A stretch of DNA of 64,000 nucleotides from Amylostereum areolatum (lineage: Eukaryota; Basidiomycota; Agaricomycetes; Russulales; Stereaceae), in the NCBI GenBank assembly GCA_012932865.1, contig SAXG01000047.1, positions 292,984 through 356,983 on the forward strand, read 5' to 3'. This document shows, piece by piece, positions 20,252 through 31,346 of this stretch; the stretch's first letter is position 1; every line of letters starts with the position of its first letter. Made by a program: the position numbers and the translations under genes. The notes under the pieces were generated by a model. That model worked only from the letters and a program-made list of their open reading frames with translations. It had not been told where the DNA came from and made no database searches.

Positions 20252-22031
20252 ATGTCCGCGCCGTCCTCCCAGGCATCGACGGTCATCGACGACGAGTACG
20301 TTCCTCGTCTCTTCTGAGCTCTGCAAACACTGACCATCGCTCGTCGCCACCCAGCACATCGCAGATCGCGTTTTCCAGCTCCCAGTCGACGACCGCCAGC
20401 GACGGCGGCACGCTCGTGGGCGAGCCCAGCCGAAAACGCGCGCTCACCCCCACCGTGGACGACGACGACGACGTTTGGTCCGATTACAAGCGTCCTCGCC
20501 GAGGCGAGGAGGAACTCGCCTTCAACCTCTCCCTCCCCGAGATCTTCAACGACAATGGCCCCGCCGTGGGAATGGCCGCCGCCATCGTGCGTACGCTTTC
20601 ATTGCGTCCGACGACGGCAAATTCTCATTCTAGTCCGTGTTCCAGTTCGACCGCTCGCCGAACCGACCGCGCACGATCCACCGCCATCGTTCCCGCCCAT
20701 CCATGAGCAGGGCCTCCTCCATCAGCCTCATGTCCGCGCCCCCGACCCCCTCCCGCGGCATCACCCCCTTCTTCCTGCCCGCCGACGTCTCCACCCGCTC
20801 CGCCTCCCCTGCCCTCTCCTTCACCCAGCTCCCGCCCTCCGAATCCTCCGCCAAGTTCCACCTCCGCGAAACCAAGGCGAGCGTCCCCTTCCAAGGCCAC
20901 CTCGACGACGTCCTCGGCCCGACCTCGCCCCTCGCCTGGACGCCCAACAACGCCCTCGTCTTCGGCCGCGGCGACCGCGTGCACGTCAAAAACCTCGCCA
21001 CCACCGGCACCGACGACGTCGCCGTCCTCGTCAAGCTCAAGGACCACCACGGCCACCTGCGCCTGCTCGAGTGCGGCGACGACGAGATGCCGAACGTCGT
21101 CGCCGTCGCGACCTCCAAGGGCCTCATCCAGCTCTGGGACATCCCCTCCAAGAAGATGGTCATGAACTGGTACACCAAGCCCGTCTCCGCCCTCCGCTTC
21201 GCGGGGCCCATCCTCAGCGTCGGCGGCGAGAAGGGCACCATCCGCCACTTTGACACCCGCATCCGCGACGCCCGCGCGATGAAGGAGCAGACCAAGCGCG
21301 TCACCCGCCACCAGGCCCGCATCACCGCCCTCGCCTGGAACCACGACAACCGCGTGCTCGCCAGCGCCGACGAGTCCGGCGCCATCCTCGCCTGGGACTC
21401 GCGCCAGAGCCCCCTCGTGCCCCTCGACGTCGGCGACCTCGTCCAGCGCCGCCGCAAGATGCAGCACGCCGGCGCCGTCAAGGTGCCTTTTTCTCCCGTC
21501 GTCTCGCTCCCCTCCGTGCTGACCCCTTCCCCCCAGGCCCTCGCGTGGTGTCCGTGGTCCCTCAAAACCCTCTCCTCCGGCGACGCCGCCGCGGACGGCT
21601 CGGGCACGATCCGGCTCTGGAACATCAACGAGACGTCCCCGAAACCGCTCGCGACCGACCGGCTCGAGCTCAACACGCACGTCACCTCCCTCCAGTGGTC
21701 GCAGCAGTGCAGGGAGGTCCTGGCCACGCACGGCGCCGTGCGCCCGCCCCCCGCCTCCGACGCCGGGTCCGGGGGATTCAACCCCGCCGCGTCGCACCCG
21801 TCGCTGGCCGCGAACGCGGTCTCCGTGCTCGCGTTCCCCAGCCTCGCGCACGTCGCGACCGCGTACCTCGCCGCGGACGCCGTGCTCGGGAGCGCGATCA
21901 GCCCCAGCGGGCTTAAGGTCGCGTTTGCGATACCCGGGGAAAAGATGGTCAAGATCTGGGACGTGTGGGGGAAGAAGAAGGAGGTGCGCCGACAGCGGAG
22001 CATGACGGAGGGTCCGTGTGGGATTCGGTAG
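20252..22031 (+). CDS. Divergent Cdc20/Fizzy-type WD40 protein, full-length copy (H)
   Basis: Four exons (20252-20295, 20355-20586, 20634-21482, 21537-22031) give about 539 aa; donors GTACGT, GTGCGT and GTGCCT, all joins in frame. The N-terminal 165 residues are low-complexity and acidic/basic (TPTVDDDDDVWSDYKRPRRG). A seven-bladed WD40 part follows: LAWTPNNALVFGRGDRVHVK, GLIQLWDIPSKKMV, ITALAWNHDNRVLASADESG, VKALAWCPWSLKTLSSGDAA, IRLWNINETS, TSLQWSQQCREVLATHG, AISPSGLKVAFAIPGEKMVK. The chain ends GPCGIR, an Ile-Arg tail as in APC/C activators. A canonical C-box (DRFIPxR) is not seen; FDRSPNRPR is the nearest. This is the only family member here with the whole N-terminus open. Probably an APC/C-linked adaptor, perhaps meiotic; that is inference. 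Confidence 0.78.
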
Positions 22032-22872
22032 CATCGGGTGCAGGGACAATGAGGATGGGTCGTAGTGCGGGGATGTACTTCGAGGACGATGGCCGGGGAG
22101 GGGGGGCTTTGTTGTGATACCTTGGGCTTTGTTGTGTGTACTTGGTCGTATTGTGGGCGAGAGCGCTTTGTTGTAGGAGTACTGGCAATGCAATGTGTGC
22201 TCGGCCTTATCTGTGTATGCATCGACGTAGTATGCATCGACGTAAGGTGATAGGCCACCCTCCCTCGGGCGCGGCTGTCTTTCCGTTCACACACATGCCG
22301 CAGGTCTCCTGGCACCGTCCATGGGCGTCCCCAACGGCGAGGCGGGAAAACTTGTCTTCATGACTTCCTCATTGACATAGCTACAACATCCGCACCCCTA
22401 GGCCTCGAACGCGGTGATTCTCCTCTTTAGATCTATGCTATATTTATTCCACCCTCAATGATATTTATCCCTGCGTCCGAAAGTGCACATTCGTATGTCA
22501 CTATTTGCTTCGAACTTCATTGCAAGTGAGGCCAGTCTCCCCGAAGTAGACGGAACGGTAATCCATCTTTCAACACCATGTCAGGCCCAGCGCGTCCCAG
22601 CTCGCGTTTTAACTCTCAATCAACGATCGCCAGCGACAGCGGGACGCTCGCCGGCGTCGCACGGTCTAATCGAGATGGGTAGATGCGATTTGCGTGCGTG
22701 CTCCCGCTTAGTACTAGTACTCACTGGTGTGGCAACCGTCACACGAATGAGTCGCGCCGGGAGGATCCGACAGGAATAAGAAAGGTACAGCACCAGTAGT
22801 ACTTTGTTATCAATACCGTACACATGCGCAAGCTTTAGAGTAGCCAGATGGCCAGGACGGCCGCAAAATACC
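22032..22872. repeat. 3' spacer block, duplicated at 30506-31346
   Basis: From about 22053 to 22790 this spacer is essentially identical to 30527-31263, including the short duplicated word TATGCATCGACGTA. Identity falls off on both sides. It separates convergent genes (Cdc20-like on the left, deaminase on the right). No coding content is supported. Confidence 0.8.
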
Positions 22873-24896
22873 CTACTCAACGTCCGTGGGGAGCGGACCA
22901 CCGTATTCAACCGAGTCCTCGTCAGCCTCTCCGTCAGCCTGCGCCGGATCTCTCTTCTCCTTAGGCTCTGCCTTGAACTTGGCCTTCTGCTCTTCTTTCT
23001 CCCGTGTCTGAGCTTTCCCCGCAGCTTTCCCTGCCGCCTCCGCCTCCAGTTCTTCCATTTCCTGAGCCCGGATGGCTATCCCCGTAATTAGGAGGCTTTC
23101 TGTACAAACAAGTCCGCTCAGCACACCGGAGACGTCGCGACAGAAGGAATAAGCATACCGCTAAGCATAACGCGGTCGTCTACCGACACCTTTATTTTAC
23201 TCTCCTCGTCATCAGACGACCCAACGGTGCTTTGCGACGCCTTTCGAGCCCGCGACCTGGCCTCCTGCAACTCCTTGTCGATATCGGACAAATAACGAGC
23301 CAACTTGTCCAGGATCACTTTTGTCAATCTCTCCTTCACGTCGGCAGAGGCGGTAGGGGGGCAGATCCAAGGCGCGGCAACCTGGCTGTGACAGCCCAGC
23401 GTCGTAACCGGGAAGCTGGTCGATTCCGAAAAGGCCGAGATGTACGCAGTGCACAGGTAGCAGGACAGCTTTGAGACTCCGATATACGGGGTGGGGGTGA
23501 TGGAGTGCTGGTGAAGATATGCAAGAAGGGAGCATTCGCAGTGAACGTTAACATCCTTGTAGGTGCGTGCGACAACTTCAACGTCCGGAGAACCTGAAGA
23601 GAGGGTATACGTCAGGAACGAGAGTCTCGATTGAAGCGGTCCATCGACGTACTCGACGTCGGGACGGCAGCCGTGGGCTGCTTGGCGTTCGGAGGACGAG
23701 GAGGACGATGGTCCAGCTCTCCGAGGAAGACACGGAGGGGATCCTTCGGCAATACGCTAACGGCAGGGTCCTCCTCTTCAGTAGATGATTTGGGCGGGTC
23801 CGGGCGTGGCTTCCACCCTGCCGCACGCGCGACATCCTGAAGCCTCTCGTAGTCCACCTTGATCTCGAGAGTAGACGTGCTCGGAGGAACGATACTGATA
23901 TTGACGTTGTCGAGGAAAGGGGCCAGCGTAACGGAACCGACCAAGTTCACCACGCGAAGAAAATGAACGTGCACGGCGACGAGCTTGGTTAGCCATCGTT
24001 CCATCGGCAGCTGTTGCTCTGAGAGTCTGTGAGAACCACGGCTGTCGCGGGCAGTGATATGATCGCTCACCCATGCCTCTGAGCGCCAGGTAGGTTTCGC
24101 ATGCAATGAAAAAGGAGTGGGGGAAAGGGTGTTTCTTTGCGTGGTCAAGGAGGTCTTCGAATTCGGTATGCAACCTCTGAATGTAGGCCAATATCACTAC
24201 CCCTCCACCGCCGGTCGGAGGCCCCTCCGTCAACGTTTTTTGCATCTTGACCACAATCGAGTGGATGAAATCGAGGCGTTCCCGATGGGGCCCGGACTGT
24301 AAGGCTGCAAAATTGTCGCGGTCGTATTGGTCCCAAGCAAGGTCGTCCCGTGGGGTGCCCCGAACCTCGTTCATGAACGTGATGAACGGATCGTGGCGCT
24401 TTTGAAGGCGCCGTTTGATCTTGTACCAGGAGTGTTTGACCAGCCTAATCTCCAATTTCGTAAGCTCTTGTTGCGCGGGCTCGCGTTTCCCCTTAATAGC
24501 GAAGATGCGATCCCAGACGGAGCGCCGGGCAGGGGAACGACCCAAGTCGATGTTGGGATTGGCTTGGGCGAGGTCCTTGACGGTTTTGAGGGTGGAGACG
24601 ATATCGTGAAGGATCGGGACCACTCGCTTGTCCACCGCGCCATTCTCGGCCACGTACAGGTGCGCGCCTGCGCCGTTGATATCGACAGCGATTGCAACGA
24701 CCTGCTTCTCCTGATTGCAGATGGACAGGTTTGCCAGACTGTCAAGGATGACAGCCTGGCGGGAGAGAGTCTCTTTACTCTCGTCGGGATGGCCTCCCCT
24801 GCGTGCGTCTTTGGTGTTATTCTCGTTCAGACCGCCGATGAGGGCGGCAAGGAAGTTGACGTCGAGAGGATCGGTCGAGGGGGGAGAAGACGCCAT
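22873..24896 (-). CDS. OTT_1508-like deaminase family protein (copy B)
   Basis: Same four-exon plan as the gene at 2858-4869, read on the minus strand from ATG at 24896 (MASSPPSTDPLDVNFLAALI) to TAG at 22873. Introns use GTGAGC...CTCTCAG, GTACGTCG...CTCTTCAG and GTATGC...ACAG. The catalytic part reads VNVHCECSLLAYLHQHS and SKLSCYLCTAY. The tail is a Lys/Glu/Ala coiled segment ending GGPLPTDVE. No stop or frameshift was found once introns are removed. It is head to head with the broken Cdc20-like copy at 25186-26392 and tail to tail with the intact one at 20252-22031. Confidence 0.72.
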
Positions 24897-25185
24897 GGGT
24901 GATATGTCGGAAATACGGAGGCCAGCAAGAGAGTTTGAGGATACGGGCGTTGAACGTCGGTTGAGATCTGAGAGGGTGAAAGCGTTGAACGTTGAACAAC
25001 AGACTCAGAGTACGCCACAACGAGTCCTCACGCGCACGGCATAGTATCACGTGCACCTCAACCACGTTCCCACAATTCAATAATAATATTCACGCTTTAC
25101 GGTCCTCTGCGTTACTTGTTTCCACAGAGACCCGCAGACTGACCGTCGAGCCGCCAGCCGCCGCCACCTCAGTGCGTCCCCGATC
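24897..25185. promoter_or_regulatory. Shared 5' region, pair B
   Basis: Short region between a deaminase ATG and the relict 5' exons of a Cdc20-like copy. Similar in layout to 2360-2857, but the telomere-like word is absent. Contains CAATTCAATAATAATATTCACG, an AT-rich island, near 25075. Confidence 0.35.
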
Positions 25186-26392
25186 GCATTTTCCACTCTC
25201 AATCGACGACCGCCGGCGACTAACTTACGGCACACTCGTTGCCGAGCCCAGCGGCCTCAGCGGAAAACGCCCTCGTTCGACGCAGACGATGGCGACGAGC
25301 TCTGCCCCGCCGTCGGAATAGCGGTCGCTATCGTAAGCACGCTTGTTCGCGCTATTTGTACGCTCTCTAATCGTTCCGTTTTTTAGTTCGACCGCTCGCC
25401 GAGTCGACCGCGCACGATCCCCCGCCAACGCTCCCGCCAGTCCATGAGCAGAGACTCCTCTATCAACCTCATGTCTGCGCCCTAGACCCCCTCCCGCGGC
25501 ATCACCTCCTTTCTCTACCCGCGAAATTCCACCTACGCGAAACCAAGGCGAACGTCCCCTTCCAAGGCTACACCGACGACGTCCTCGGCCCAACCGCTCC
25601 CCTCGCCTGGACATCGAACAACACCCTCATTTTCGGCCGCTGCGACCGCGTGCACGTCAAGAGCCTCGCCACCACCGGCGGCACCGACGACGTCGCGGGT
25701 TCTTGTCAAGCTCAAGGACCACCACGGCCACCTGCGCATGATCGAGTGCGGCGACGCGGAGATGTCGAACGTGGTCGCGGTCGCGACGTCCGGGGGCCTC
25801 ATCCAGCTCTGGGACATCCCGTCCAAGAAGATGATCATGAACTGGTCCACCAAGCCCGCCACCGCCCTGCGGTTCGCGGGGCCCGTGCTCACGGTCGGCG
25901 GCGAGAAGGGCACGATCCGCCACTTCGACACGCGGATCCGCGACGCGCCCAGGCCCGGATCACCGCCCTCGCCTGGAACCACGACCACCGCGTGCTCGCG
26001 AGCGCGGACGAGTCCGGCGTCATCCTCGCCTGGGACTCGCGCCAAAACCCGACCGTGCTCCTCGATGTCGGCGACCTCGTCCAGCGGCGCCGCAAGATGC
26101 AGCACGTCGGCGCTGTCAAGGTGCTTTTATTCCCCCTGCCAGCCCGCCCCCCTTCTGACTGTTTTCTGTTTTCTTTCTCCCCGCGCAGGCCCTTGCATGG
26201 TGTCCGTGGTCCCTCAAAACGCTGTCCTCCGGCGACGCCGCGGCGGACGGGTCGGGCACGATCCGGCTCTAGAACATCAATGAGTTGTCCCCCATCCCGC
26301 TCGCGACGGACCGGCTGGAGCTTAACACGCAGGTCACGTCGCTGCAGTGTTCTCAACAGTGCAAGGAGGTGCTAGCACGGTGCGGGGATGTA
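25186..26392 (+). pseudogene. Broken Cdc20-like copy (C')
   Basis: Clear homologue of the gene at 20252-22031, with many lesions: relict 5' exons out of frame; a stop soon after the family's MSRASS start (TAG at about 25481); loss of the segment between the TPF and KFHLRETK motifs; one extra base near 25697 (GTCGCGGGTTCTTGTC); loss of the RAMKEQNKRV segment near 25950; a Trp to TAG change at about 26269 in the RLWNIN motif; and truncation near 26380 where the frame jumps into 3' flank. The C-terminal Ile-Arg tail is gone. The intron near 26121-26188 is still recognisable. Confidence 0.85.
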
Positions 26393-27143
26393 CTTCGAGG
26401 ACGATGGCCGAGGGGCGTTGTGATTCCTTGGGCTTTGTTGTGTGTACTCGGTCCTGTTGTGGGCGAGAGCGCTTTGTTGTACGAGTACTGGTAACGCAAT
26501 GTGTGCACCGCCTTATCTGTGTATGCATCGACGTAGGGTGGTAGGCCACCCTTTCTCGGGCGCGGCTATCTTTCCGTTCACACACATGCAGGTCTCGCCT
26601 TCGCTGGCGCCGTTCACGGTGTCCTCCAATGACGAGGCGCCTTCGCGATGGCTGGCGTAGGTATATCGTTCGTATAGCCTTCCCGGGCGGATTCGACAGA
26701 GTAATCGGGAGAACGAGACTCGGACATTTCATACTTGTTCCAGAGTAATACTAGGCAGACGAAATACTCCGTCTTCACCCGCGAGCGCGTCCCAGATCGT
26801 GTTTTCCAACTCTCAATCGACGACCGTTTGTGACAGCGCGACGCTCGTCGGCGACTCTGAGCCCAGCGGCCCCCGTCCTACCTATTCCGTGGATGTCGTA
26901 CAGTCTGCATAATCGTGATTAGAAGTTGAAGGGTCGGCTGGTGGAGTATATGCCTTCCGTGCATGCACCTGCTCAGTACTCACGGGACGCAACCCGAGTG
27001 AGTCGCGCCGGGAGCTGTCCAAATATGAGAAAGATATGTCGGATTGTTTTGTGCTCGAGGAGTATTCTACTATCAATATCGTACGCATGCGCCTGTGAGG
27101 CAAGCATAAGAGTAGCCAGATGGTCGGGACGCAAAATGCCCTA
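26393..27143. other. Spacer between array units
   Basis: 3' flank of the Cdc20-like family (GTGCGGGGATGTACTTCGAGG, TGTGTATGCATCGACGTA), diverged from the 22032 and 30506 blocks. A relict 5' exon-like word (GTTTTCCAACTCTCAATCGACGACC) recurs near 26800, suggesting a further vanished copy. No gene. Confidence 0.45.
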
Positions 27144-29139
27144 CTAGACGTCCAGGAGGAACAGATGACCGTCCTCAACTGAATCCTCGTCGGCCCTTCC
27201 GTCGGCCTGCGCCGCATCTCTGTTCGCTTCAGCCTCTGCCTTGGATGTGGACTTCTGCTTTGCTTTCGCCTGTGTCTGAGCTTTCCCCGCAGCTTTGGCC
27301 TCCGCCTCCGCCTTCCGTTCTGCCAGTTCTATTGACTGATTGGCCTTCGCCCTAGCTATCAGTTGGTCTGTACAAACAGGGCCACTTAGTACACCGGAGA
27401 CGTCGCGACAAGGGCAAAAAGCATACCGCCGCGACTCAACATCAGCTCTCTACTTCGAATCCCGGTGCCACTAGACGACCCGACGGTGCTTTGCGACGCG
27501 TTCCGAGCCCGCGACCTGGCCTCTTGCAGTTCGTTGTCCACCTCGGACAAATGGCGAAATAACTTTTCCAGAACGACCTTTGTCAATCTCTCCTTCACGT
27601 CTGCAGAGGAGGTGGGGGGGCAGACCCAAGGCGCGGCAACCTGGCTGTGGCAGCCCCGCGTCGTAACCGGGAATCGGGTGGATTGGGAATGACACGAAAT
27701 GTACGCGTTGCAGAGGTAGCAGGACAGCTTCGAGACCCCAATGTACGGGATTGGGATGATAGAACCCTGGTGAAGGTATGCAAGGAGTGAACATTCGCAG
27801 TGGACCTTGACGTCCTTGTAGGTGCGTATAACAATGTCCGGGGGGCCTAAGGAGATAGTATATGTCAGAAAGAGAATCGCTACAAACGGTCCATCGACGT
27901 ACTCGATGTCGGGACGGGAGCCGCGGTCTGCTCAGCGTTCGTAGAACGAGGAAGGCGTTGGTCCAGCTCTCCGAAGAAGACACGAAGGGGATCGTTCGGT
28001 AATATGCTGTCCGCGGGATCCTCCTCTTCAGAGGATGATGTGGGCGAATCCGGGCGTGGCTTCCACCCTGCGGCACGGGCAACAGCTTGTAGTCTCTCGT
28101 AGTCCACCTTGATCTCGACATCAGACGTGCATGGAGGAACAGTAAAGATCGTGACGTTGTCGAGGAAATGGGCTAGCTTATTAGATCCGACCAAGTTCAC
28201 CACGTTAAGAAAATGGATGTGCACGGAGATGAGCTTGTGCAACCATCGCTTCATCGGGAGCTGTTGATCTGAGAGTCTGTGAGAACCATGGTTGTCGCGC
28301 TCAATGAAATGTCGCTCACCCTTGCCTCTGCACTTTAGATAGCTATCGCATGCCATGAAAAAGGGGTGGGGATCAGAGTTTTTCGTCCAGTCACCAAGGA
28401 ATGTTATGAGTTCGGTATACAACTTTGTAGTGTAGCCCGCGATGAGCTGCGCCCCAGATTCGACCAGAGGATCCGTTTTGAACCTATCTTCCATTGGGAC
28501 CACGAACGAGTGAACGAGATCGAGGACTGTCCGGTTGGTCCCTGACTGCAAGGCTGCCCAACGCCAGCGGTCCTCCTTGGCCACTGGCACACGAAGGGCG
28601 TCCGGCGAGGTGCTCCGAACCTCATCTATGAACTCTATAAACGCATCGTAGCGCTTGTGAAGGCGCCGCTTGAGCTTGGACCAGTTGTGTTTGACCAATC
28701 TAACCTCCAAGTTCGTAAGCTCGTCTGCCGGTGGAGAGTTTGGGTCGACTGTGTAAATATCGTCGAAGAGGGTGGGAGGAGAAGCTTGTAGGTCAATGTT
28801 GGGACTGGCTCGAGCGAGGTCTCTGACGGATTTGAGGGTGGAGATGAGATCCTGAAGGATCGGAACCACTCGCTTGTCCACCGCGCCGTTTTCGGCCACG
28901 TAGAGGTGCACGCCCGCGCTGTGCATTTCGGCGGCGATTGCGACGACCTGCTTTTCCCGATTGCAGATGGAAAGATGCGCTAAACTGTCCAGGATAGGGG
29001 CCTCGCGGGCAAGAAGTCCTGTACTTTTGTCGGGCAGACCTTCCCTGCGTGCGTCTTGGGTGTTATTCTCGTTCAGACTGCTAAGGAGGGCGGCGAGGAA
29101 GTTGACGTCGAGATTGAGGGAGGGGGAAGAGGAGGCCAT
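27144..29139 (-). CDS. OTT_1508-like deaminase family protein (copy C)
   Basis: ATG at 29139 (MASSSPSLNLDVNFLAALLS), same intron positions as its paralogues. The first intron here (51 nt, GTGAGCGACA...CTCTCAG) happens to stay open, so the frame reads through it. Catalytic motifs by alignment: VKVHCECSLLAYLHQGS with CYLC in SKLSCYLCNAYISCH. The tail exon reads QLIARAKANQSIELAERKAE and ends LFLLDV with TAG at 27144, a different end from the other copies. The most diverged of the three array members but fully open. Head to head with the Cdc20-like remnant at 29350-30505. Confidence 0.72.
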
Positions 29140-29349
29140 AGGTGATATGTTGGATATATGGGAGCAACGAGAGCTTTTGAGGACACGGACGTGGAGCGTC
29201 GATGTTGGGAGGGTGACAGTGTTGAACGTTGAATAATGAATTATGTATAACGAAACGACGCCACAGCTGCGGTTGTTATGGTATGTTTGGGCAGTATCAC
29301 GTGCACAGACGCTTTTGCAGAGACCCGCAGACTGACCATCGTCACGCCA
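29140..29349. promoter_or_regulatory. Shared 5' region, pair C
   Basis: About 200 bp between the deaminase ATG and relict exon sequence of the Cdc20-like copy. No specific element recognised beyond conserved words near TGAACGTTGAA. Confidence 0.3.
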
Positions 29350-30505
29350 CGCCAGCGCGTCCCGGATCGCGTTTTCCAACTCTCAATCGACGGCCAGCAA
29401 CAGCGGCACCCTCGTCAGCGAGCTGAATTATGCGGAGGATGTCGACGAGATCTGCCCCGCCGTCGGAATGGCGGCCCCCCCTCGTACGCACGCTTTCTTC
29501 GTGCGCTTTACGCGCTCTCATCTTATTTCGTTCTTTTTAGTTCAACCGCTCGCCGAGTCGACAGCGCACGATCCAACCAAGGCACCTGGGGAACGTCAGG
29601 GAACGTCCCCTTCCAAGGCCACATCGACAACGTCCTCAGCCCGACCGCTCCCTTCACCTAAACGTCGAACAACACCCTCGTTTTCGGCCGCGGCGACCGC
29701 GTGCACGTCAAGGCCACTTCGACACGCGGATCCGCGACGCGCGCACGATGAAGGAGCAGAACAAGCGGGTGACCCGCCACCAGGCCCGGATCACCGCCCT
29801 CGCCTGGAACCACGACCACCGCGTGCTCGCGAGCGCGGACGAGTCCGGCGTCGTCCTCGCCTGGGACTCGCGCCAGAACCCGACCGTGCCCCTCGACGTC
29901 GGCGACCTCGTCCAGCGGCGCCGCAAGATGCAGCACGTCGGCGCTGTCAAGGTGCCTTTATTCCCCCTGCCAGCCCGCCCCCCTTCTGACTGTTTTCTGT
30001 TTTCTTTCTCTCCGCGCAGGCCCTTGCATGGTGTCCGTGGTCCCTCAGAACGCTGTCCTCCGGCGACGCCGCGGCGGACGGGTCGGGCACGATCCGGCTC
30101 TGGAACATCAACGAGACGTCCCCCATCCCACTCGCGACGGACCGGCTGGAGCTCAACACGCAGGTCACGTCGCTGCAGTGGTCGCAGCAGTGCAAGGGGG
30201 TGCTCGCGACGCACGGCGCCGTGCGCGCGCCTTTCGCCGACGCAGGGGGATTCAACCCCGCGGCGTCGCATCCGCCGCTGGCCGCGAACGCAGTGTCCGT
30301 GCTCGCGTTCCCTAGCCTCGGGCACGTCGCGACCGCGTACCCGGCGGCGGACGCGGTGCTCAGGAGCGCGATCAGCCCGAGCGGACTCAAGGTCGCGTTT
30401 GCGGTACCCGGGGAGAAGATGGTGAAGATCTGGGACGTGTGGGGGAAGAAGAAGGAGGTGCGCCGGCAGCGGAGCATGACCGAGGGTCCGTGCGGGATTC
30501 GGTAG
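29350..30505 (+). pseudogene. Broken Cdc20-like copy (D')
   Basis: 5' exon relics are out of frame; the first WD40 segment has a TAA where relatives read LAWTSN (about 29659); then an internal deletion joins DRVHVK straight to HFDTRIRDAR near 29712, removing about two propeller blades. From 29748 (MKEQNKRVTRHQARI) the rest is open across the usual intron (about 29952-30019) and ends GPCGIR at 30505, so a C-terminal five-blade product with the Ile-Arg tail could still be made. I call it a pseudogene because the propeller is incomplete. Confidence 0.8.
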
Positions 30506-31346
30506 CATCGGGTGCAGGGACGATGAGGATGGGCGGTAGTGCGGGGATGTACTTCGAGGACGATGGCCGGGGAGGGGGGGCTTTGTTGTGATACCTTGGG
30601 CTTTGTTGTGTGTACTTGGTCGTATTGTGGGCGAGAGCGCTTTGTTGTAGGAGTACTGGCAATGCAATGTGTGCTCGGCCTTATCTGTGTATGCATCGAC
30701 GTAGTATGCATCGACGTAAGGTGATAGGCCACCCTCCCTCGGGCGCGGCTGTCTTTCCGTTCACACACATGCCGCAGGTCTCCTGGCACCGTCCATGGGC
30801 GTCCCCAACGGCGAGGCGGGAAAACTTGTCTTCATGACTTCCTCATTGACATAGCTACAACATCCGCACCCCTAGGCCTCGAACGCGGTGATTCTCCTCT
30901 TTAGATCTATGCTATATTTATTCCACCCTCAATGATATTTATCCCTGCGTCCGAAAGTGCACATTCGTATGTCACTATTTGCTTCGAACTTCATTGCAAG
31001 TGAGGCCAGTCTCCCCGAAGTAGACGGAACGGTAATCCATCTTTCAACACCATGTCAGGCCCAGCGCGTCCCAGCTCGCGTTTTAACTCTCAATCAACGA
31101 TCGCCAGCGACAGCGGGACGCTCGCCGGCGTCGCACGGTCTAATCGAGATGGGTAGATGCGATTTGCGTGCGTGCTCCCGCTTAGTACTAGTACTCACTG
31201 GTGTGGCAACCGTCACACGAATGAGTCGCGCCGGGAGGATCCGACAGGAATAAGAAAGATACAGCTCCAGTAGTACTTTGCTAGGAATATCGTACACATG
31301 CGCAAACGTTAGAGTAGCCAGATGGCCAGGACGGCCGCAAAATACC
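30506..31346. repeat. 3' spacer block, duplicate of 22032-22872
   Basis: Nearly identical to 22053-22790 from about 30527 to 31263, then diverges at the same relative point (AAGAAAGATACAGCTCC here, AAGAAAGGTACAGCACC there). Lies between convergent genes. No coding content supported. Confidence 0.8.

Noticed and set aside
20625..22315. Two long minus-strand ORFs (over 500 codons) antisense to the intact Cdc20-like gene
   Set aside because: Very GC-rich third positions leave the antisense frames open. The products are Arg/Pro/Gly-rich without domain features, while the plus strand has clear WD40 repeats and introns.
29748..30505. A separate functional short WD40 gene starting at Met 29748
   Set aside because: The frame is open and keeps the Ile-Arg tail, but the start lies inside the propeller and the upstream sequence is clearly a deleted version of the full gene; kept as pseudogene.
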